A stretch of 64,000 bases of DNA from OLB16 sp964422415. GTDB taxonomy: Bacteria > Hinthialibacterota > Hinthialibacteria > OLB16. The stretch is taken from NCBI GenBank assembly GCA_964422415.1, contig CAYRBI010000002.1, positions 55,730 through 119,729 of the forward strand, in the 5' to 3' direction. The stretch's first letter is position 1; the number at the start of each line of letters is the position of its first letter. The notes under the pieces were generated by a model, which searched no databases, was not told the DNA's origin, and saw nothing but the letters and a program-made list of their open reading frames with translations. The translations under genes and the position numbers were made by a program. Positions 25,472 to 33,985 of this stretch are shown one piece after another.

Positions 25472-27565
25472 CTACGGTTGATTCAACACCTGTACATCCG
25501 GAACAGCGGCGAATTCTGGTTTCCAGGTAGGGTCTTTGATCGACAACACGAGGTTGGCCAGTTGGGTGGCCTGGCCATCTTTGCTGATCCGGTAAACCCA
25601 CTGACGGCCATTGCCAATAATCCCAGGGGCGGGGGCTGTGTTGATTTCCCCATCGGTTGACCACTGTAACACGACATTCGTGGCGGCGGGCATCACTGAT
25701 CCCTCCGGCCACTGAAGCACCACCTGGCTCACTTCTTGTGGTGTATCCCAAAGGAAACCACACAACGCCATGGCCCGGTTAAACCCGAATGTGGTAAACA
25801 ATGGTGCGACCGCTTCCGGCACTTTGTCAGCAGGTGCATCACAGCGGAAGATATGCGCCTGCCGCGACAGGTCACCCTGTGGTGTCACCGGTTGAGCTTG
25901 CGCTGACGGACTGGTCTCCCCTTCCGTGAAGAAAACATAGGGTTCGCCAAAGGTCCCCTTGAAGGGATCGAGCAGGTCCAACACCGGTATCAATGGTTCG
26001 CTGGCATCCTGGGTGTTTGAACCGAGTAGCAAAGGACCACGGAAGTAGCGTTTGGCTCCGGGCCAGCGGTCAGGATGCAGGGATGGCTGCGGTCCGGAGG
26101 TTTGCTTGAAGGTTATCTCAATGACCATGCCCGTGGATGGTTTACCTTTGACCTCCGCGAAAGATCCCTTCATCTGGGGGATGACCTTGTCTCCGTCGAT
26201 CGTTACTTGAAGACTCTCTTTCTCCGCCCAGGAAGGCACAAAAAAGCGGAGACACTTTTCCTTCATCACCTGACTCTCCAGGACTTCAAGCCGGATAGTA
26301 CCCTCATGGGGATAGCCCGTGGTTTGATGCAATTTGCAGGTGCCATCGGAGAACCGCAGGAGGGCTGTGTTGTCTGAGTAAAAAGCCAGGAATACAGTGT
26401 CTCCATCAAGGAAATAGCTGTACTGAATGGCCCGCGACAACCCTTCACCACCACGCATTGAACAGCAAAAGGGCGCCTCGAAATGCTCTTTCGTACGGCA
26501 GATGCCATTCGCACCAACACAGGGCCCAGTACCAAATCCACCCTGACGCATTTGCCCAGGTAGGAAACCATTGAACAGGATCAGATGGGCGTCTTCGAGA
26601 TAATTTATTTTCCCAGTCAGACGCCAGAGGTTGGAGGTGAGAATGAAAGAATCAACCACTGCGCAGGCTTCGGTCCATTCCGGACGGTTGAACCAGTTGT
26701 AGTTCTCATAGGTCTCGGTCATCGCCTGGTCACGGTATTGCTGGTAGAGCCGTTCGGCGAAGGCCAGATCCTCCGGACGGCGATGCAGCTCATACCAGCG
26801 CAGGATACCTGTCGCCGCCGATAGCGTGGCATGGGTTTGCGCACTGATCTTGATCAGGTCCAACGACTGGTAGCGGGCAATCACGGTTTCGATCATTGTC
26901 TGGAATTCCGGAGACGGTGCCAGGGCATAAGCGCGTGTGAGGCTGTCCAGGATCGTGAAGAGCTGCCCAATGTCACCGCCGGAGAGAACCCAGTTCACCT
27001 GCGCCGCCTCGGGGGAGTCCTGCCGGTAGAGCGAGATGGCCTTCTGGCAAGGAACAAACAGATTCGCCGCCATGGTCTTGATGTAATCAAGGGACTTGGG
27101 GTCCTGGGTCCAACGGGCATACTCGCACCAGCCATAGAGGTAGGCATTGTGTCCAGCGATGGTGTCTTCATTGGCACGGGATTCCGGAAGCAGTGGGCCG
27201 AGGTAACCATCGGAATTATGCAACAGCGGCGCACTGGTCACGATCGCTTGAAGGTTGGCGGGCGCCTCCTGATGTAACGCCTGGCAGAGCAAGGTGAGTG
27301 CATTGAGGTCTCGGCCAATCGCATCGCCGGGAAAAGGCTCGTAGTTGACCTTGGAAATATTATCCCACTGGAAATAGTCCTCTTGCAGGTGACGGAACGC
27401 CAGTTCCGCACGGGCCTTCAGCATTCCATCCGGCTGTATGTCTTCAAAGGTCATGCACTTGATAGCTGGACAATCCTCTGGGAGGGTGGATTCTCCCGTG
27501 GCGGGGTTGAAGGTGTTTACCGTGGAAAGGATTACGGTAAGAAAAAAAGTTGTAGACATTTTCAT
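25472..27565 (-). CDS. GH127-like (DUF1680) beta-L-arabinofuranosidase, secreted
   Basis: A 697-residue protein with a signal peptide (MSTTFFLTVILSTVNTF near the start). The (alpha/alpha)6 barrel and following beta domains follow the DUF1680/GH127 layout. In the characterised enzyme HypBA1 a zinc ion is held by a Glu-x-Cys motif and a Cys-Cys pair, one Cys being the nucleophile. Here the matching residues are Glu299 and Cys301 (EACAVVDS) and Cys367-Cys368 (FCCSM), so the active site looks intact. Exact substrate is uncertain. The ATG at 27565 is preferred over a TTG three codons upstream. It lies 115 nt downstream of mutM on the same strand. Confidence 0.85.
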   Translation of the reverse strand: MKMSTTFFLTVILSTVNTFNPATGESTLPEDCPAIKCMTFEDIQPDGMLKARAELAFRHLQEDYFQWDNISKVNYEPFPGDAIGRDLNALTLLCQALHQEAPANLQAIVTSAPLLHNSDGYLGPLLPESRANEDTIAGHNAYLYGWCEYARWTQDPKSLDYIKTMAANLFVPCQKAISLYRQDSPEAAQVNWVLSGGDIGQLFTILDSLTRAYALAPSPEFQTMIETVIARYQSLDLIKISAQTHATLSAATGILRWYELHRRPEDLAFAERLYQQYRDQAMTETYENYNWFNRPEWTEACAVVDSFILTSNLWRLTGKINYLEDAHLILFNGFLPGQMRQGGFGTGPCVGANGICRTKEHFEAPFCCSMRGGEGLSRAIQYSYFLDGDTVFLAFYSDNTALLRFSDGTCKLHQTTGYPHEGTIRLEVLESQVMKEKCLRFFVPSWAEKESLQVTIDGDKVIPQMKGSFAEVKGKPSTGMVIEITFKQTSGPQPSLHPDRWPGAKRYFRGPLLLGSNTQDASEPLIPVLDLLDPFKGTFGEPYVFFTEGETSPSAQAQPVTPQGDLSRQAHIFRCDAPADKVPEAVAPLFTTFGFNRAMALCGFLWDTPQEVSQVVLQWPEGSVMPAATNVVLQWSTDGEINTAPAPGIIGNGRQWVYRISKDGQATQLANLVLSIKDPTWKPEFAAVPDVQVLNQP

Positions 27566-27680
27566 AAGACTCAATATTCCTGTAGTTTCAATTCTGTAGC
27601 CATGTTTCCATACCCCTCATTCCCCGGTCAATCCCTGTTTGGACTGGGGAGTGGGTCACGACGCTGGATCAATACCCCCT

Positions 27681-28490
27681 CTATCTCCGTCTCTGGCATC
27701 TTGGGCAGAAGTGTGTTCCACGCTGGGCCACCACAATCCGTTGGATTGTGGTTCCACAATGTGAGCAGGGCTGCCCCTCGCGGCCATAAACACCATGCTC
27801 ATCCTGGAAAGAGCCCGCGATGCCCTCGGGGCTGACATAATCACTGATCGAGGAGCCGCCGGTCTCGATGGCCCGTGCGAGGATGCTCCGGATGGCCCGC
27901 CACAACTCACTCAGGCGGTTGGTTTTGAGATGTCCGGAGGAAGCCTGGGGATGGATGCCCGTACGGAAGAGGCTTTCATCGGCATAGATGTTCCCGATCC
28001 CCGCGAGCACCTGTTGGTCCAGCAGGAGCGGCTTGATCATCCGGTGGTGTGAGCCAATCCGTTCGAGAAACTCTTCCTCGCTGATGGTGAGGGCATCCGG
28101 GCCCAGGCCACGCACCGGTGACTCTTCCGTGCTTGTGATCAGCCAGAGCCGTCCGAAGCGCCGCGGGTCCCGGTAAGAGAGGCAACCACCGGAAGCGAGG
28201 CGGAACTCCACATGGGTGTGGGGATGAAGTGGGTCTTTCTTGGTCCGGAAATAGAAGCAGCCGGTCATGCGGAAATGCACCACCAATTGATGGCCCTTTT
28301 CCAAATCAATCTGGAGGAACTTACCATGACGGCGCAGTGCGGTCACCGAAGTGGGAAAGAACCGGCGTGGAGAAGCTGTTCCCCAGATCAACACACCGGG
28401 AAAATGCTCTACACACCCCAGGAGCTGGGCTCCCAAAAGCGTCTTCTCCAGGCACCGGCGTACATTTTCGACCTCGGGCAGCTCAGGCAT
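27681..28490 (-). CDS. mutM: Formamidopyrimidine-DNA glycosylase
   Basis: Bifunctional base-excision enzyme that removes 8-oxoguanine and formamidopyrimidines and nicks the abasic site. The 269 residues begin MPELPEVENVRRCLEKTLL, so Pro2 (Schiff-base nucleophile) and Glu3 are present. The helix-two-turn-helix region includes LAGIGNIYADESLFRTGIHP, and the C-terminal zinc finger has CSHCGTTIQR and FCPRCQ. Length and order are standard. It is divergently arranged with the zinc-type dehydrogenase. Confidence 0.96.
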   Translation of the reverse strand: MPELPEVENVRRCLEKTLLGAQLLGCVEHFPGVLIWGTASPRRFFPTSVTALRRHGKFLQIDLEKGHQLVVHFRMTGCFYFRTKKDPLHPHTHVEFRLASGGCLSYRDPRRFGRLWLITSTEESPVRGLGPDALTISEEEFLERIGSHHRMIKPLLLDQQVLAGIGNIYADESLFRTGIHPQASSGHLKTNRLSELWRAIRSILARAIETGGSSISDYVSPEGIAGSFQDEHGVYGREGQPCSHCGTTIQRIVVAQRGTHFCPRCQRRR

Positions 28491-28717
28491 AGCAATATCG
28501 CTCGCTCATTTCCCAGGATTCCTGTTGTCACTTGTCTCCCTTCCATCATAGAACAATCCTTTCGCCTTCGTCTTGGTTCCATGACAGCAGAGCGCGGCTT
28601 GTCATCTGGTTCCTGAACACCGATAATCAAGGGATTGAGGCCGCGGGAGACTTGTCCACGCGAGAGATTGCTTATCCAGGATTGCCTCGAAGTACTCCAA
28701 CGAATTAGAGGGATATC

Positions 28718-29986
28718 ATGTCAAGTGTTCTCGATACTTATCGCAAGGTTGAATACAACCTTCCCAAGACCGCACGCAGCTGGCAGCTGAGTGGAACCGG
28801 CTTCGAAAAAATGGATCTGGTGGAGAGTCCACGTCCCCAACCTGGACCGGATGATGTGGCTTTCCGGGTCGATGTGAACAGCATCTGTTTCTCGGATGTG
28901 AAGGTGGTAACCGCTGGCAAATCGCATCCACGTCTAGTCAAATACGACATCGAGAAAAATAAGGTTGTTCCGGGTCACGAGATCGCCATGACCATTGTCG
29001 AGGTGGGGAAGAACGTCACCTCCAAGTTTAAAATCGGCGACCGCTTCATGGTCCAGGCCGATATGCTCAAGTATGGTAAGGCGGTTGGATATGATGTGTG
29101 GGGCGGATACTGTGACTACGGCGTTTTCGGTCCACAGGTGCAGGAGTATCTCATCCCAATCACTGAAGCGAAGGCGGGTTACTCAGAGACCGCGCTAGTG
29201 GAACCCTGGGCATGTGTCGAGGCTTCCTATGCCCGTGTCGACATGGGACCGATGGACGAGGTGGTGTGGCTGTGTGGCGGCGCCGGTCCGATGGGGCAGA
29301 TGCACCTGGTGCGCACCTTCGCGGTAAAGTCCTCCGGCCAGACCCCCAACCTGAAGACAGTTCTGCTCACCGACATCAGTGATGCACGTCTGCAATCAGT
29401 GCAAGAGCGCTATACCGCCATGGCCGAGGCGGCGGGTGTCCGCTTCGTAACCCTCAATCCCAACCACCCGGATTATGAGCAGAAACTGGATGAGCTCGCG
29501 CCCAAGGGATTCAACTTCCTGGTCGCTCTCTGCCCGGTCCCACCGGTTATTGAGGCTGCCCTCAAGCGGCTCAAGCAATATGGCGTAGTGAACCTGTTCG
29601 CTGGTTTCAAGCGCGGCGAGGGAACCCTCAACATGGGTGACCTGCATTATGACCAGATCACCATCAGCGGGAATAGCGGCAGCCGTATCGATGACATGTA
29701 CGAGGTGTTGCGCAAGGTCCAGTCAGGTTTCCTAAACACCAACTCGAGTGTATATGCCGTAGTCGGTCTGGAGGGCGCCAAGGAGGGCGTCATGTGGGTC
29801 CGCGATGGCAAGGCCTTCAATAAGATTGTGATCTACCCCCAGTGCAAGGATCTGCCCCTCACTCCGGTCTCTGATCTGGCGAGTCAGCTGCCCTTCCCCG
29901 AAGATGTCCGCGAACAGGTCCGCAAGGGCCACTGGTCTACCAAGGCAGAGGAAGTTCTACTGACCAGCAAGTGGGTTTTGAAGTAA
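28718..29986 (+). CDS. Zinc-type medium-chain dehydrogenase (L-sorbose 1-phosphate reductase-like)
   Basis: A 422-residue MDR-family NAD(P)-dependent oxidoreductase. The catalytic-zinc region has SICFSDVKVVTAG (Cys), then PGHEIAMTIVEVG (His-Glu), and GDRFMVQAD. The structural four-Cys lobe of classical alcohol dehydrogenases is absent. The nucleotide-binding region is VVWLCGGAGPMGQMHLVRTF. The long insertions and FNFLVALCPVPPVIEAALKR resemble the sugar-phosphate reductase SorE group more than ethanol dehydrogenases, so a sugar or polyol substrate is likely, but this is inference. It stands alone, followed by a strong hairpin. Confidence 0.78.
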   Translation: MSSVLDTYRKVEYNLPKTARSWQLSGTGFEKMDLVESPRPQPGPDDVAFRVDVNSICFSDVKVVTAGKSHPRLVKYDIEKNKVVPGHEIAMTIVEVGKNVTSKFKIGDRFMVQADMLKYGKAVGYDVWGGYCDYGVFGPQVQEYLIPITEAKAGYSETALVEPWACVEASYARVDMGPMDEVVWLCGGAGPMGQMHLVRTFAVKSSGQTPNLKTVLLTDISDARLQSVQERYTAMAEAAGVRFVTLNPNHPDYEQKLDELAPKGFNFLVALCPVPPVIEAALKRLKQYGVVNLFAGFKRGEGTLNMGDLHYDQITISGNSGSRIDDMYEVLRKVQSGFLNTNSSVYAVVGLEGAKEGVMWVRDGKAFNKIVIYPQCKDLPLTPVSDLASQLPFPEDVREQVRKGHWSTKAEEVLLTSKWVLK

Positions 29987-30010
29987 CACCCACGCTCCAT
30001 ATAAAAACAG

Positions 30011-30047
30011 CCCCGCTGGAACGAGAATCTTTCTCACTCCAGCGGGG
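30011..30047. terminator. Strong hairpin between convergent genes, probable terminator
   Basis: CCCCGCTGGA (30011-30020) pairs with TCCAGCGGGG (30038-30047), with an inner stem GAGAA/TTCTC. No U-tract follows on either strand, so efficiency as a rho-independent terminator is uncertain. It lies 25 nt after the dehydrogenase stop. Confidence 0.55.
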
Positions 30048-30048
30048 T

Positions 30049-30140
30049 CCGTTTGGAGTCCATGCTTGAGCGTGCCCGGCAACCCAAAGGTTGAACTCCG
30101 AACCCACTCCCCGTTTGGAGTTCAACCTTTAGGTTGCCGG
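30049..30140. repeat. Two family A repeats, one overlapping the plsC stop codon
   Basis: The first copy runs CCGTTTGGAGTCCATGCTTG then GCAACCCAAAGGTTGAACTCC (in two parts). The second is shortened: TTTGGAGTTCAACCTTTAGG then TTGCCGG. Read on the minus strand, the CAACCTAAAGGTTG hairpin provides the TAA stop (30129-30131) and the last codons of plsC. Confidence 0.85.
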
Positions 30141-30914
30141 TGTACCTTCATGAGCCGACTCCAACCCCACCGGCAGGTGATCTTCTGGAAGAACCTCTAC
30201 GAACTTCTGGTAGGCTAAATCTTTCAGTTCCTCCGTGCTTAAGCTCGCCACTGTCTCCACGGGGATCGGATCAAGTACGGTCACCGTCATATGGGCCACT
30301 GGATTGAGAATCATCTGGTAACGCGGCAGAACCTTGTAAGTCCCTGTAATCACAATGGGTTGGATGCGTACCTTGGCGCGCTTGGCGATGCTGAAAGCTC
30401 CGGCGAGAAAAGGCTGAAGCCGTCCATTCGGTGAACGTTCCCCCTCCGGGAAGATGATCAGCGAGATGCCACCCTCCAGCCGTTTCACCGAATCTTTCAC
30501 CATCCGGATGACTTCCCTGGTGCTCTCACGGTCGAAGAAGATGGTCCGTGTGAAGATCATATTGAGGCCGAGTATTGGAATCCAACGGTTGCTCGATTTG
30601 GAGACCCAGTGGAAACAACGGTGCAGGTGGAACACCATGAAGATGTCGAAGATCGAAAGGTGATTGGCGACATACAGGGTCGTGATCTGGGGGTCTATTT
30701 TCTCGCGTCCGGTGACCGTGGTTCTCCAGAACAAAGGATTACCGAGGATATAGAGGTGAGACCAGGGAAAATTCAAGATGTTGTTCAGTATCCGGCGCTG
30801 GTCCCACCAGAAGGTCAGCAACCACGCCAATGAGATGATGGGAAAGAACACCAACGAGACCAATACAAACCAGATCCAGTAATAAACCGAGAAAAGCATA
30901 CGAACCAGTTTCAT
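30129..30914 (-). CDS. plsC: 1-acyl-sn-glycerol-3-phosphate acyltransferase
   Basis: Membrane acyltransferase that makes phosphatidic acid. The 261 residues start with a membrane helix (YYWIWFVLVSLVFFPIISLA). The catalytic HX4D box is NHLSIFD (His85, Asp90), and the glycerophosphate-binding motif is FPEGERS (155-161), with GAFSIAKRAKVRIQPIVITG after it. The final residues GTPAT and the stop come from a family A repeat, so the C-terminal tail is repeat-derived. It follows the YfhO-like gene by 47 nt on the same strand. Confidence 0.9.
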   Translation of the reverse strand: MKLVRMLFSVYYWIWFVLVSLVFFPIISLAWLLTFWWDQRRILNNILNFPWSHLYILGNPLFWRTTVTGREKIDPQITTLYVANHLSIFDIFMVFHLHRCFHWVSKSSNRWIPILGLNMIFTRTIFFDRESTREVIRMVKDSVKRLEGGISLIIFPEGERSPNGRLQPFLAGAFSIAKRAKVRIQPIVITGTYKVLPRYQMILNPVAHMTVTVLDPIPVETVASLSTEELKDLAYQKFVEVLPEDHLPVGLESAHEGTPAT

Positions 30915-30961
30915 TTACACACTTTCCTTTCACGAGACCTATCCCCCCAGCCCCCCTAGCC

Positions 30962-33469
30962 CTATTGAGAAGTGGGGGAGAGGTCTGTGGTCACGGGAGA
31001 GGTCCGAATGCACATGAAGATCAGAATGAGCAACAGCCCGGCCGCCGAGAGAGTCAAGTATAGATTCCAGTGGTTAGGACGGAACTCGAAGATCACCTGA
31101 CTCTTGCCCGCTGGAACCGGCACTGCCTGGAAGGCATGGAAAGCATGCTCGATGGATTTCTCCTCGCCATTAACCCAGGCTCTCCATCCCGGAAACCAAG
31201 CGTCCGCAAAGACCAACAGCTCCTCACCCGGCCCCTGGGTTTCCACCTCGATCCGGTTGGGATGGATTTCAGCCACCATCGTGCTGGTTTCGGCGTGATC
31301 AACTGGTTCCAGGCCCCACCGGTTTGCGGCTGGATGGGCACGGAAACACCGGGGCAGTCCTTTCTGGTACTCATAGAGAAAAATGTTCGAGGGGAATCGT
31401 TCCTTAGGAACAAAAGGCGCAGGCAGGGGTTGTGTAGTCAGAACAGTACGTACTCCCATGACCTGCAACGCCAGAGGGTCCATCCGGGTGGGTTCATCTA
31501 GAAACAGCAAACCACCAGGAAGGGCCTCCGCGGGACGGCCCTGCATCAGGTTGATGAACTCGCTGAAGTGCTTAAGGATCGAGGGGCTGTATCCACGTAC
31601 ACTCTGGATGCCATAACGCATCGGCCCATCTGGGAAGAGTTCGGGGTGTTCAGGACGGTACCGCCAGTCCAATCCCAGGTCGGTGATCAAGAGCCGCCCT
31701 CCATACCCTCCCTCCTGGATGGCTCTCAGGGGTTTGGAGTCGGGGTAGTACTCCGCCTTCCATTCCTCTTCGCTCCGGGCTTGAAGAAACCGCTGCCCGA
31801 AGATCAACAGGTCTACCGCGCAGATCACCACAAAACCCCAGATGAGTTTCTCTTTCCAGTGGCGTTTCCAGGTATACAGCCCGAGGAGAGCCATAAAAAG
31901 CGCGGCATACAGGGAGGCCACCCATAACGAATGAATCATCCAATCAAAGCGGGATTGGAATTGGACCGGTTTGAGTTCTCCCGACAACCCACCGGTGGCG
32001 ATTTTCATCTCGATGGTGCCCACCCGGGCGAAGGCATCCAGGATCTGTCCCTCCATGCGTTGAACCAGACACGCGCTGAAGCTGATTATCACTAAAATGA
32101 TCAGGAACACGGCGGTCAGCCGTCCCATGTACCTGGTCCATTCCTCCTCCCGCAGATTGAGCAAGGATTCCAATCCATACCCCGCAAGAAGACATCCCGC
32201 GAAGGTATACACCAGCAACGAGCGCCCCGGATTGCGGAAGTGGTCCCATCCCGGCACAAGGTAATAAAAGACCTTGTGCAAGGGGGTGAACTCCCCCATG
32301 GCGAGGATGAAAGCTACCCCCGCTAACCCCAGCCACAGAAAGGTGTAGGGCTTACGCGGTAAAAGTAACGCCACAAAGATAAAGAACAACCCAAACACCC
32401 CCAGATAGGCGGAGATCTCCATGTAGGGAATGGTGGAAATCCAGAAAGATTTACCGGGAGGATCCCCAAAGAAGAAGGGGAAGAGTTGCAGAATCATGAG
32501 CATGGGAGAGAGACTCCCCTCCGCGGCGAAGGCATATGTGGCTCCACCCGAGCGTGTCGCGGAATACGAAGCAAACTCGAAGAATGGCCCGGCCTGCGGA
32601 GCGACAGCCAGCAACGCCAGGACTCCTCCCAGCAATAGAGCCAGAACTCCCCGGAGAATTCCACGCCACTCTTTCTGAAAGGGCTGTCGTGAGTCTTCTC
32701 CCCCACCCCAACCCTCCCCCGCCAGGGGGGAGGGAGCCGTTTGGAGTTCACGCTTTAGCGTGTTGTTCTCTCTCCCCCCTGGCGGGGGAGGGTTGGGGTG
32801 GGGGAGAAGACCCCACCGGTCCACAAAGTATGGCCTCACTGTCAGTACCACCAGATAGGCCACAAAGGCATGAGCAATCAAGAAAGGCAGGTGGGGATGT
32901 CCCGCGAGGAAGATCAACGCGCATACCAAGGCGAAGAACCCCACACGCCGGAGGGTAGGAGCCTCATACACACGGATCCCTGTCAGAAAGAAGGCTGGAA
33001 TCCAGGAGTAGGCTTGAGTGACTGTCGGCTCTCCCACAAACATCCGTGTCACAATATAACCGGAAATCATGAAAAGCAGCGCTGAGAACAGCCGCGCCAC
33101 ATACTGTTCGATCCATTCCCCCGCCAAGTAGAAAAAGACACAGCCAGCGAAGAGGGTGTGCAAGAAAGCGGAAAAGCCAAAAGACCACGGAATGGGGAGC
33201 ACAAAGTGGAGCAGGTCGGGCGGATACAGTGTGGCGGTCTGCATGTCATGCAGGAAAGGGGTACCGCAGAACACATAGGGGTTCCAGAAAGGAAAGACCC
33301 CCTTGTTCACCCAATCCACGAAGAACTGTTTCCAGATGGAATACTGGTAATTGACATCTCCCCCCGCGAGCAAGGCCCCGTTGAAGAGGACCTTGGCATA
33401 CAAGAGAGAGTTGACCACAAGGAGACATCCAAGGCAGGTCAGTTCACGCATTTTCTTATCGGTGCTCAT
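30962..33469 (-). CDS. YfhO-family membrane protein with an in-frame palindromic insertion
   Basis: The protein has 835 residues from the ATG at 33469 and about a dozen membrane helices. The N-terminal loop GGDVNYQYSIWKQFFVDW, with FPFWNPYVFCGTPF after it, is typical of YfhO/GT-C-like proteins, which are thought to modify envelope polymers using lipid-linked sugars. A soluble periplasmic domain occupies about residues 590-800, before a last helix. Residues about 220-259 are encoded by a 117-bp family B/A palindrome (32694-32810) and read PHPNPPPPGGREN ... PSPLAGEGWGGGED; the hydrophobic profile continues on both sides. No clear Shine-Dalgarno supports any start; TTG 33526 and ATG 33451 are alternatives. 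Confidence 0.75.
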   Translation of the reverse strand: MSTDKKMRELTCLGCLLVVNSLLYAKVLFNGALLAGGDVNYQYSIWKQFFVDWVNKGVFPFWNPYVFCGTPFLHDMQTATLYPPDLLHFVLPIPWSFGFSAFLHTLFAGCVFFYLAGEWIEQYVARLFSALLFMISGYIVTRMFVGEPTVTQAYSWIPAFFLTGIRVYEAPTLRRVGFFALVCALIFLAGHPHLPFLIAHAFVAYLVVLTVRPYFVDRWGLLPHPNPPPPGGRENNTLKRELQTAPSPLAGEGWGGGEDSRQPFQKEWRGILRGVLALLLGGVLALLAVAPQAGPFFEFASYSATRSGGATYAFAAEGSLSPMLMILQLFPFFFGDPPGKSFWISTIPYMEISAYLGVFGLFFIFVALLLPRKPYTFLWLGLAGVAFILAMGEFTPLHKVFYYLVPGWDHFRNPGRSLLVYTFAGCLLAGYGLESLLNLREEEWTRYMGRLTAVFLIILVIISFSACLVQRMEGQILDAFARVGTIEMKIATGGLSGELKPVQFQSRFDWMIHSLWVASLYAALFMALLGLYTWKRHWKEKLIWGFVVICAVDLLIFGQRFLQARSEEEWKAEYYPDSKPLRAIQEGGYGGRLLITDLGLDWRYRPEHPELFPDGPMRYGIQSVRGYSPSILKHFSEFINLMQGRPAEALPGGLLFLDEPTRMDPLALQVMGVRTVLTTQPLPAPFVPKERFPSNIFLYEYQKGLPRCFRAHPAANRWGLEPVDHAETSTMVAEIHPNRIEVETQGPGEELLVFADAWFPGWRAWVNGEEKSIEHAFHAFQAVPVPAGKSQVIFEFRPNHWNLYLTLSAAGLLLILIFMCIRTSPVTTDLSPTSQ
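32694..32810. repeat. 117-bp family B palindrome with nested family A core, inside the YfhO-like gene
   Basis: Left arm 32694-32735 and right arm 32769-32810 are reverse complements at 41 of 42 positions (TCTTCTCCCCCACCCC at the left end). The 33-bp centre contains GGAGTTCACGCTTTAGCGTG and TTGTTC of family A. Length is 39 codons with no stop in the gene's frame. Confidence 0.92.
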
Positions 33470-33574
33470 GGGAAGGATGCCCGAAATGGTATTCCAATCA
33501 ACCCGCCTCGTGGTGGGCAAAAACAAAAGGAGCGGAAGCTTGTTGTCTCTTCCGCTCGCTGAAGTCTTGAGGAG

Positions 33575-33623
33575 GAGTGCGGGGCCGGACTCGCTTGCTC
33601 AGGGCCAATCCGGCCCCGCACTC
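33575..33623. other. Perfect 15-bp inverted repeat upstream of motA
   Basis: GAGTGCGGGGCCGGA (33575-33589) and TCCGGCCCCGCACTC (33609-33623) with a 19-nt loop. It lies between the divergent YfhO-like and motA genes. There is no U-tract; it could be a terminator-like or transcript-protecting structure. Confidence 0.6.
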
Positions 33624-33706
33624 TGAAACGGGTACTAGGGGAATTCTTGCTTGACCATAAAGAAAGCATGATTGATGCCAACCCACGTGAAACTCCTGCT
33701 AGATGG

Positions 33707-33813
33707 TTGTATATACAACAATATCAAGTGGATAAAGACATATTCCAGAATCGGGTGTAGCTACAAGAGGTGAGACCTTATACCGAAAGTGCGGTATAAA
33801 TACTCCACTTGAT
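33707..33813. promoter_or_regulatory. Cluster of inverted repeats upstream of motA (possible operators or leader structure)
   Basis: Three symmetric elements: the perfect palindrome GTTGTATATACAAC (33707-33720), the inverted pair TTATACCG/CGGTATAA (33778-33799), and an enclosing 10-bp pair ATCAAGTGGA (33723-33732) and TCCACTTGAT (33804-33813). They could be repressor sites or fold as a nested RNA. No match to a known riboswitch was recognised. Confidence 0.45.
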
Positions 33814-33888
33814 CCCCCATTCTAGTGGAGGTGATGGGTTTCTTTACTACACCTTCCCCCCCAGACAGATCCTGTATACTGCTAAATG

Positions 33889-33916
33889 TAAATCCCGTGG
33901 GTTTCCTGGCCGATAA
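33889..33916 (+). promoter_or_regulatory. Sigma-28 (FliA)-type promoter of motAB
   Basis: TAAA at 33889-33892 and GCCGATAA at 33909-33916, spacer 16 nt. The -10 octamer is identical to the enterobacterial FliA consensus; the consensus spacing from TAAA is 15, so the fit is one base long. It lies 69 nt upstream of the motA ATG. Confidence 0.65.
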
Positions 33917-33985
33917 TTCCGAGCACGGAGAGGAGAATCCATCCGGGAAAGGACCTCGCCTACAAGAAAGGGCGGAAGAATCCAT

